This document shows, piece by piece, positions 56,601 through 64,000 of a stretch of DNA of 64,000 nt. This stretch comes from Takifugu bimaculatus (Eukaryota > Chordata > Actinopteri > Tetraodontiformes > Tetraodontidae): positions 7,556,929 through 7,620,928 of the forward strand of contig CP034986.1 of the NCBI GenBank assembly GCA_004026145.2. Direction: 5' to 3'. Both the position numbers and the translations under genes were made by a program. Each line of letters begins with the position of its first letter. Within the stretch, counting starts at the first letter, position 1. The notes beneath the pieces were generated by a model that did no database searches, had not been told where the DNA came from, and worked only from the letters and a program-made list of their open reading frames with translations.

Positions 56601-57395
56601 GTCGCTGACGGACAGGGACAGCAGGAACAGGTTGGTGACCGTCCTCATGCGCCGGTTCCTCACCAGGACGGTGATGATGAGGCTGTTGCCCAGCACGCTG
56701 AGGAGGAAGATGAGGCTGTAGAGGATGATCCGGACTGTCTGGTCGATATCTGGGGGCAGACGCGCGGCTGAGTTACGCACGCAAACATCTGACCCGTCTG
56801 CTGCTCTGATTCACCCTCGCCGCGACCCCGCAGTCATCAGCTGTCACAACTCACTCTAATATCGGCAAACGATCCTCTGTAGCGAGGCGCGGGGGTTGGA
56901 TCAGCTCTTAATCGCCATTAGGAGGATATTTTCCTCTCACGCAACATTGGCTTTCGCCCGGATTTAGACCGAAAACTTGAGCCAAACGGCTGCGGAGCGC
57001 GAAAGCGCAGAGGAGGCAACATATGTGTCGCAACTGGTTTGGAGCAGCCCGGTTCCTGAGGACCTGAACCATATGCGTAATGCGCGCTGACGCAAAAACA
57101 AATGCCCGCAGCGGGTCAGCTCTCGGCAGAAAGAAAGTTTGGGGGGGGGGTTGCGTTGGAAATATGGTAAAGACGCACTTTCAGCCAAAAAATACGGCTG
57201 ACACGGGTGGATTGAAAAGAAAAGAAAAAAATCAATTTTAGGGGGAGAGGTAGAGAAGTTGACTTTACCTTTGGGTTCGACCGCGGATTCCTCCTCGTCG
57301 CCGCAGTCCGAAATATTCTTGATGCCAAAATTGCACAGAATCTGGTTGAGGTCCGTGGAGTTGATGAGCACGTCTTGTATGGTGAAGGTCTCCAT
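53670..57395 (-). CDS. CCKAR: Cholecystokinin type A receptor, class A GPCR
   Basis: Five minus-strand exons, 57269-57395, 56498-56749, 54654-54915, 54322-54449 and 53670-54232, give 443 residues in an unbroken frame. CCKAR is a plasma-membrane receptor for cholecystokinin that couples mainly through Gq to calcium release, acting in satiety and pancreatic secretion. The N-terminus has glycosylation sequons NST (12-14) and NIS (27-29). TM1 starts near residue 48 (RIILYSLIFLLSVLGNSLI). TM3 ends in ERY (141-143). The second extracellular loop has a further NST sequon and a Cys. TM6 holds FFLCWTPVF (325-333) and TM7 has NPMIY (368-372). CCVC (388-391) is a likely palmitoylation site. The third loop retains the conserved DSDGCYLQ. 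Position between RBPJ and TBC1D19 matches human and supports the type A assignment. Confidence 0.95.
54916..56497 (-). other. CCKAR: CCKAR intron 2
   Basis: This 1.6 kb AT-rich intron has no supported exon. A 33-bp segment (TATGTCTCACCAGCCTTTTT plus 13 bp) is present twice, at 55350-55382 and 55388-55420. Confidence 0.7.
55350..55420. repeat. 33-bp direct duplication, two copies, 38-bp period
   Basis: The two copies are identical and separated by five bases, which indicates a recent local duplication. Confidence 0.9.
56750..57268 (-). other. CCKAR: CCKAR intron 1
   Basis: This 519-bp intron has GT-AG ends. No additional feature is seen. Open frames on both strands lack protein features. Confidence 0.75.
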
Positions 57396-57800
57396 GGCGC
57401 GCTCTCTGTCCGCGCACTCTCTGGCTCCTTTCCTTCAGCTCAAGTGAAATCAGTCATTGGAGCAGCGTTCGTCACACAGGCGAGGAGGTAGGTGGTGGGG
57501 GGGTGGGGGTGGGGGTGGGGGGGGGGGGGGGGGGGCGGTCGGAGCGGTGGAGGTGTATCAAGAAAAGGACCGGAAAACAGAACTGTGGGTGAAGGAGGAA
57601 CGGTTCTGCCCCAGTCTGCGTGCGCTTCCACGCCGGTGCGCTGCGCTCTGCTGCCGCTCCGCACTGACATGTGGACGAGCCGCATTCTTGCGCGATCAGA
57701 CCGCCTTCAGTGCCCCCACGCCCCCCACGCCCCCCCGCGCGCCTCACCCTACAAAATAAAGAGCGAGGATCCTTATTCATTCTCTATATGCAAATGGCAG
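57396..57800 (-). promoter_or_regulatory. CCKAR: CCKAR 5' UTR and promoter region
   Basis: A G-run-rich tract (57491-57535 on the plus strand) lies about 100 bp upstream of the start codon. Further upstream, the minus strand reads ATTTGCAT (57788-57795) followed at once by ATAGA, an octamer element for POU factors with an adjacent TATA-like sequence. Motif evidence only. Confidence 0.45.
57491..57535. repeat. G-rich tract next to the CCKAR start
   Basis: Repeated runs of four or more G, ending in a run of about 20, are compatible with G-quadruplex formation on the non-coding strand of CCKAR. Confidence 0.9.
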
Positions 57801-57965
57801 CAGCTCAGTGGGGCTGTTTTGATCCATTTCATTTGTTCTGGAGCCTGAATAAAAGTTTTCACTTTGGAGCTGGTTTGTGGAGCGTCTCTGGCGCCGTTTC
57901 ACGCATGATCCAACCCGCACGCGCTGCAGCTGATGGGGGCATGTCGGGGGGCCTCGGTGGCTCTT

Positions 57966-58060
57966 AATTGCTCTGATCAATCAATCAATATTTGAATGGC
58001 ACTTTCTATACATTAACTACCATGAAGTGCCTCACAGAGGATAAAAACAACACAAACAAC
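57966..58060. mobile_element. Remnant resembling a teleost interspersed-repeat tail
   Basis: CAATCAATCAATATTTGAAT, then a CACTTTCTATAC block and AAGTGCCTCACAGAGGATAA, is the arrangement found in many fish retroelement 3' tails. There is no open frame and the family cannot be named from this fragment. Confidence 0.45.
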
Positions 58061-59122
58061 AGACATACACACACGGACACGCGCACAAAGACCCGCACAC
58101 ATCCAGTAGCTGCCAGAAACCATGGCTGATGGGTGGAGGCCGCTCTGGAAGCGGAGCAGCAGTAAAGGTTCAGTTATAACCGGTGAAATTTTGCCGGCAT
58201 TTTCATTTCGTCTTGAGATAAAATACTAAATCAGTAGATTTTATTGTATTTTAATGCTCTTCCATAAATGTGAGAGGTTTAAGCGGAACGCGACGTTTGA
58301 AGTTTGCCCGTTTTACGCAGCGCTGAGTGACAGGTCAACGCCCAGGTGTGTGTTCTGTTCCCTCAGGACCCAGCAGCTGGAGCTGCTTTAGAGGGAGTGG
58401 GTGTGTTTCCACCGGAGAGTACAACCCCAGAGACCCTATAGGACCAGCAGACGACGACGTAAGTGCATTATCAAGGACTATTTTCCTCCGTGGAGGGGGA
58501 AAAATCGTCAATGTCAAACTCTCATCTTCTGGATGGAAACTACGCGAGTTCAGCCCTCAAGAGTTTTGGAGTTTAACTGTTGCGCTTCACCGTTCAGATG
58601 CCCAAAAGCAATTAAAACGGTTCTGGAGTATTTATTGCAAAATACGCCGTGGCAGGTTCAAGCCCGGTGGGTTGCGATTGTGCTGTTATGGTGCTTTTGC
58701 CACTTTTAACGCACAGAAACTGTGCAGGCAAGGAACAAAAAGATGAGTTCCGTGCGTTTCTCATTCCGCAAACTCACAGCCGATTAGATAATTTAGTTTC
58801 TCACCATTATTTAATTGTGCGATAGAATCGTATCAGATTTGATTACCCAAAATTGCGTTTTAACCTCATTAAAACGCCAGAAAGAATCGGTGCACCTTTT
58901 AAAAATCCCCCCACTGGCGAGTCGTGAGTATTAAATGAGATTACATAAAGAATATTTGAATTTTATTCCACCCCCGAAATCAGAAATTCCTAATTTGATC
59001 ATTCTAACACTGCAATAAAACTGACACTTAAAGGGTTATTAATGACAAAAACATTAATAATTTATCCCGGAACCAAAGTCCTTGACTTCATGTTTACGGT
59101 AGACGCGCTCCCACTGGCCGTG

Positions 59123-59135
59123 GTTGCTAAGCAAC
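59123..59135. promoter_or_regulatory. TBC1D19: RFX X-box in the TBC1D19 promoter
   Basis: GTTGCTAAGCAAC is a perfect inverted repeat of GTTGCT and AGCAAC half-sites with a one-base spacer, as bound by RFX factors. It lies about 120 bp upstream of the start codon. Confidence 0.6.
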
Positions 59136-59253
59136 GGGTGCGGCGGAGGAAGCTGGGAATGCTGCTGCGGCTGCCTCAGCTACGCCTGCGTGTAATTGAC
59201 TGTTTATATCCCAAACCAGGCCCCGTTTCCGACTCGAAACCGAACCGAGGAGG

Positions 59254-59621
59254 ATGGACGGATGCACCGAGGTGTCGCTGACCGTCGCTCACGTCGTTCG
59301 GCGGCTCAGAGGAAGCCATTTACACTCGCAGTTAGAGAGGCAAGCTAAGGTGAGTTAGCACGCTGGCTAACGATGCTTAGCGGGTGGCTGTCAGACACCT
59401 GCTGCGTTCCGTCCATTTTCCACTCATAATGTATCTCGCATTATTCTCAACTCACCAAAATGCTTTTTATTCTCCTCGGCCTATGATATAGGATTGTCTA
59501 CATCAACCTGAAATAAAATTGGAGTCTCTTAAAGAGGATGTACGCAATTTTCTGAAAACATCAGGTGGGTGCGTCATTATAATCCCCACAGAGCATATCT
59601 GCCCCTACACTCACCTGTCTT

Positions 59622-59656
<35 letters not shown>

Positions 59657-62600
59657 TTTCTTCTCCTTTATAGGTTGGGAAAGGAAGCTGCAGAATGCGG
59701 TGTACAGAGAGCTGCACATGTGAGTTTCAAGAAGTAGATTTTACGCGTTTATATCATGTGCAGCTTTTTATTTAATGTAAATAGGAGCGATGATCAGGAA
59801 AATGGTCAAAAAAGTGTCAAAAAGATGTGGGATGCTTCAGACCTGCAGCTGAGCTTTGCATCTTGTCAATGACAATTCCCATGAATCCATTAACACACAG
59901 ATTACATACTTTTTTTTTTCTAAACAAAGAATCAGATGCAGCTTTACTACGTCACCTTTCCTCAAGCGTGTGTCATGATGATTCCACATTACCATCTAAT
60001 AAGTGAAACAGGCTAATCCGAAGGTAAATATTTGCCGTGTTAGAGAACAACGTGAGGGAAAAACACTTCCAACACTGCTCCTCCCCTGCCACAACCCTGC
60101 GTCTCACTTTTCTGCCTGTTTCTCTGTTTTCTTTTCTCAATTTCTGGCTCAACACGGTTCAGTTGGCCTGATTATGGGCCAGAATAATCTCCATTTATCT
60201 CCCCATACCTTCCCAGCAGTATTTACGAGAGCTGTGTGCTGGAGACGTCTTTCAATAAACAGCTCTTAAGTGTTGGTTCCTTTTGAGGGGAACATATCCC
60301 TGTGCCCTCTTGAGGCTGGGACTCAGAGGACCCATAATGCTGTGCTTTTAAAGGATGACTTATAACACTGACTAATGCCTCCCTGGCTGCTATTCAGCTC
60401 CTTGTGTTCTTATAGGGCTTTGGATGGAGCTGACTCTCCATGGGTTTAGTCATTCAACGTGCCAGGAGAATTTTTGCACCAGAGGAAAAGACAGAGGAGG
60501 ATTGGGGGGGGGCATGCAGTCTGACTCATTCATGCGTTCGTTGTGGCCTTTTGAAAAAAATATCAATATTTTTATAAGCTGTTTGACATCTTCCTTATCT
60601 CAGGCACTTCAAGCAGCTCATTGTGGGGAAATAAAAGGCGCGGTTGGTTTGGCTGCCTCTCCTCTCTTCCTGATTAGCCCTTCTTCTTCTATTGAAGTGT
60701 AACGCTCTCTCCCGTTGCTCTTGTCTTTGCTTATCCCAGCCAGCTTCCCCTGAGCCATCCCGCAGCTCCGCCAGAGCATCTCAAAGAGCCGCTGGCCTAC
60801 ATGCGCAAGGCACAGGTCAGGCTGTCGGCTCCTATCTGTCACATTTCACTTGCTCTTCTACTCCTCTGACTCCTTATTTTTGCCTGCTCAAATCAGAGGC
60901 GCTGTCCCTCCCCCCCGTTGTTGTATCCATTTAACCGGCGAGCAGCTAAGTGTTGTGTGTGTGTTGTCTTACACAGGCCGGCTGGGAGAAGCGTGTCCTC
61001 AAAAGCCTGAACAGCATGAGCACAGGAGCTGGAAGTGCCCCTGGCGCGCATGGTAGCTACAATATTATCACTCACACATGAATGTCATACAACCGTCCCT
61101 CGTTTGTCTTCCCTGCCATCTGTCTTCGCGCCATTCTTATGTTTGGGACATTAAACCCCTGACATCAGGGACAGGAAGTCACTCGTTTAGATTCATTTAA
61201 AAGAATTGTTGCTCGCCGGCCGCGTGTTGATGCCATCTGTCTCACATGCTCAGACCTATAGGATGAAATGGGGCTAATTTGACTCTGGCTTTATCCTCCC
61301 TCTCCCCACCCAAACCCCCCCCCCTTCCCCTTCACAGAGGCCTGCAGCGGAGCAGAAGGAGCTGGAAAACAAATGGAACGAGATGGGCACAGACGAACCA
61401 GGTCTCTGCCGACGAAAGGATGGTTGAAGTGTTTGTGTGTGTGTTTAGAGTTGGTTTAAAAGTCTCCAGATGTCAGCACAGCCCAGAGCGGCGACCTCCA
61501 GCCTCCCAGCCGCCATTCCTTCCTGTGGTATTTGGGCTGGAGCTGAATGATTTATGCTCTCTTGATGATTTTAACAAGACCCCGTCGATTCTTGGACCAA
61601 ACTGAAAGCCTGGCGCTCCGGGTCGCAGCTCCGGCCCTTTGCCCTAACAGTCGGATCACAGTCCAGTGGCATAACATAACATTTAGGACGGGCTGTCTCC
61701 CGGCTATAAACACATCAGACGGGGAATATAGAAGCTGTCCAGACTCCTTGGATGAAACGGTGATATTGAAAAGCTCATTCTGGTGGATGACGCAGCCTTT
61801 GAATTTACGGCTGAACTTTAAAGGGTCTGAATGGAAAGCCCCCCCACTCCAGCGGATCTGGGGGGAAACATCAGTTAAAACTGTCTCATAGCTACACTTA
61901 ACACAAATTCCTCCCTGTCCCCCCAGATTTGAGTCGGTTCAGGCCCGTCTACGCCCCAAAAGACTTTCTGGAAGTAAGCGGATATCAGTTGGGTTTCTGG
62001 TTTGTTTGCCCTCTGAATAATCCCACGACCTCATCCGCAGGTGTTGATCAGCTTGCGGAATCCGAACTACAACAGCAGCGAGGACGTCAGCGTCAGGAGC
62101 CACTGGGGGCTCATCCAGGTCCCCATCAGCGTCCGGGACGTCCCGCAGCTGGTGGGTGTGGGGACAACGATCATTCTATCTGTGTGATTCTGTCTCAGTT
62201 TTAAAAAAAAGCCCATTTGAAATGTGTCTGTGCTCGTGTCGGTGTCTTCCAGAGACAGGCCTACCCTGAACTAAACCTGAGCGCCGGCCAGCTGGGGATT
62301 GATGACCACGCTCACATCCATCCCGGTATTCACAGACTGTTAAATATGAGAAAATCTGCAGAGCAGATGAGTCTTTAGCCCATAGAAGCTCCAGCAGTCT
62401 TTTGCATGTTCCCCGCAGCTGTGAGGATGGAGAATTCCATGCAGCAAACATCTTTATCCAAATGAAATGTGCATGATTCCCTATCAGCCCGCGCTCCCGC
62501 CTGGTTTCCCTCAGACGGTATCTCTGTTAGGCCCAGGGATTGACATTGTTTCACTCCGCTGTTTAAGCTTGAAATAGAAGCAAAATGGCCAAGATTTCTA

Positions 62601-63417
62601 AATCTGAGAGATAAAATTAGTTGAGAAGGAAAAGCCGAAGCCAAGATTAATGCGCCCGTGTTCTTCTCTTTCCCGCTTTTGGCAGATTTGTTTGAGAAGG
62701 AGTACGTCCAGATTGGCAAAAAAGGTCAGTGGCTACTCTCTTTGGTGGTTTTATCAGAAATCTGTTTTTAGTCTCAGAATCCTTCCACTTCTGATGAGCG
62801 CAGTTTGATTTGACCTCCCGGGGCTCTTTTTGAGTCACTCTGAGACAAACGAGTATCTTCATGTGAGCCACGAGTCCTCGTCCAGGTAATCCAGTTTTAA
62901 GTGCTCTCAGATAAGCCGTTCAGGAGCCGAGGAGTGTGTTTATTGTTGCTGTGAGCGGCAACAACAACTCAAACACTGACGTCTTTTATTGTCTCTGCAC
63001 CTGGATCATAGTCATAAAAAATAAGGGAAAACTGGCACTGGTGCGATGTACCTGCTGTCGCCACGGTGACGTCCTCTGTGAAGACGGGGACGTCGCGCGG
63101 CTGCGTCTGGATTTTAGGTCGTCGTGAGACGTGTTTGTCCCGGTGTGTTCCAGGCCTGTTGTCAGTCAGGTGTTCCCATTCCCAGCTCCTGTTTGTACGG
63201 ATTACATCATTCCAGCTGCAGAACTGGAGACTTTTCAGGCCATTCCTGATGGTTTCGAGGGACACCACTAAGAGCGGCCGTAACGCTTTGTTCTGTCTCC
63301 GCAGTCCTGTCGGAGCAGGACAGCGCTGCGGCCCAGCAGTACAGCCGGCGGGGCTGTCCCACCGGGCTGCGGGCAGACATATGGGCGCTCATCCTCAACG
63401 CCACCAACCAGCCACAG
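59254..63417 (+). CDS. TBC1D19: TBC1 domain family member 19 (RabGAP-like), 5' portion
   Basis: The first 11 exons are 59254-59349, 59492-59564, 59674-59719, 60740-60815, 60977-61052, 61338-61401, 61927-61973, 62041-62151, 62253-62325, 62686-62724 and 63305-63417. They encode about 271 of roughly 525 residues, and the gene continues past the window. TBC proteins act as GTPase activators for Rab proteins; the Rab target of this member is not established to my knowledge. Recognition rests on LESLKEDVRNFLKTSGWERK, LKEPLAYMRKAQ, RFRPVYAPKDFLE and the TBC-domain start GLRADIWALILN. Exon 5 is 76 bases where 75 are expected. An extra G at 61025-61026 shifts the frame between SLNSMST and the conserved ELEVPLARM, RPAAEQKELENKW. 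An alternative acceptor at 61347/61348 in exon 6 would restore frame. CCKAR is head-to-head, as in human. Confidence 0.92.
59621..59659. repeat. (TTTA)n microsatellite
   Basis: About ten TTTA units end 14 bp before TBC1D19 exon 3 and contribute to its polypyrimidine region. Confidence 0.95.
59720..60739 (+). other. TBC1D19: TBC1D19 intron 3
   Basis: This 1.0 kb intron contains no supported exon. Confidence 0.75.
61402..61926 (+). other. TBC1D19: TBC1D19 intron 6
   Basis: This 525-bp intron contains no supported exon. Open frames across it lack protein features. Confidence 0.7.
62725..63304 (+). other. TBC1D19: TBC1D19 intron 10
   Basis: This 580-bp intron contains nothing else that I can support. 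Confidence 0.7.
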
Positions 63418-64000
63418 GTACCGCAGGCGCACTCGGGACGTTACGTCAGCTGAGTCGGAGGCAGCTGTGAGTGTTTATAGTCCAGCAGATGTGGCCCGCG
63501 CAGCTGCAGCCATTCCCAGATTCTCCCGGCAGCTTGCAGTTTGGGAGTTCTGAGTCAGGAGCTCTCTGTAAGGCCCCCGTTGCTGTTTGTCTGTAGCCTT
63601 TTTTGCGGTGGGCCCAAATGCTGAGATAATCAAATGTAGGTGATTTAGAGGAGCCGACTGGGCCGGAAAGCTGCCTGCTGTGTGTGGCAGAGCGCTGTAA
63701 ACGCCAGAGTCCACCAGCACCTGCTCAGGCCAAGTCGATAAAACAATGCCAGTGATGGCAAGATTGATCTCTGGGGGAGACCTGGACAGTGTCGGAGCGG
63801 CTCCGGGCCCGGTCGGCCCTGGATGGTATGCGGCGCGTTCTCTCTGCGAGCGGGGCAACATTGCGTAACCTGCGTGTTATTAATAGCCACCGGCTTCCGA
63901 CGGAACCGTCGTGTTCGTCCAGTAAAGTTGAAATCCTCCACTCGGTTCTTTCAGCGGAGGCGGCTCTGGGCCGCTCCTGCAGATGCCCGTCTCTGGTTCG
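63418..64000 (+). other. TBC1D19: TBC1D19 intron 11, cut by the window edge
   Basis: A donor GTACCG follows exon 11. The expected next exon is not recognisable before position 64000. Confidence 0.6.

Larger units (their letters stand above)
57801..59253. other. Divergent interval between CCKAR and TBC1D19
   Basis: No coding exon was supported. It includes an interspersed-repeat remnant at 57966-58060, a CA-rich stretch, and the TBC1D19 promoter at the right end. Confidence 0.5.

Noticed and set aside
1..64000. Bacterial operons, CRISPR arrays, attachment sites, phage or viral genes
   Set aside because: The window is intron-containing vertebrate DNA. No such structures were seen.

Overview
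The window is nuclear DNA from a teleost fish, most likely a compact-genome percomorph such as a pufferfish. Genes are split by canonical GT-AG introns, many of only 70-150 bp. Microsatellites are frequent, there are two remnants that look like common fish interspersed repeats, and the encoded proteins match vertebrate families closely. No bacterial or viral genes are present.

Layout, left to right. A possible last exon of an unidentified plus-strand gene lies at 423-524, with its 3' UTR to about 1735. Convergent with it is a complete eight-exon minus-strand gene (2094-4617) that I do not recognise. MAN2B2, the epididymis-type lysosomal alpha-mannosidase, lies on the minus strand (5055-9943, 19 exons). 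SMIM20 (10165-11088, plus; MITRAC7 / phoenixin precursor) starts 221 bp from the MAN2B2 start and is divergent from it. About 17.7 kb without recognisable genes follows (11160-28860). RBPJ, the Notch-pathway DNA-binding protein CSL, occupies 29179-48630 (plus, 11 coding exons, 11.8 kb first intron) with a 3.2 kb 3' UTR. CCKAR (53670-57395, minus, five exons) is convergent with RBPJ. The first 11 exons of TBC1D19 (from 59254, plus) run off the right edge.

The order and orientation SMIM20(+)-RBPJ(+)-CCKAR(-)-TBC1D19(+) is the same as on human 4p15.2. MAN2B2 is on human 4p16.1, many megabases away, so the close MAN2B2/SMIM20 pairing is a rearrangement between the lineages. All exon joins were checked for reading frame by hand. 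RBPJ, CCKAR, SMIM20 and the unknown gene are intact. MAN2B2 exon 10 and TBC1D19 exon 5 each carry one extra base relative to the conserved protein, which points to sequence errors or real lesions.

The genes are not a pathway cluster. Points of interest are regulatory and structural: CSL sites in the RBPJ promoter, a CLEAR-like E-box in the MAN2B2/SMIM20 promoter, CTCF-like motifs, an RFX X-box at TBC1D19, a stop-free RBPJ intron, and a 240-codon open frame directly after the RBPJ stop codon. I found no previously undescribed multi-gene system. Motif calls are by eye.
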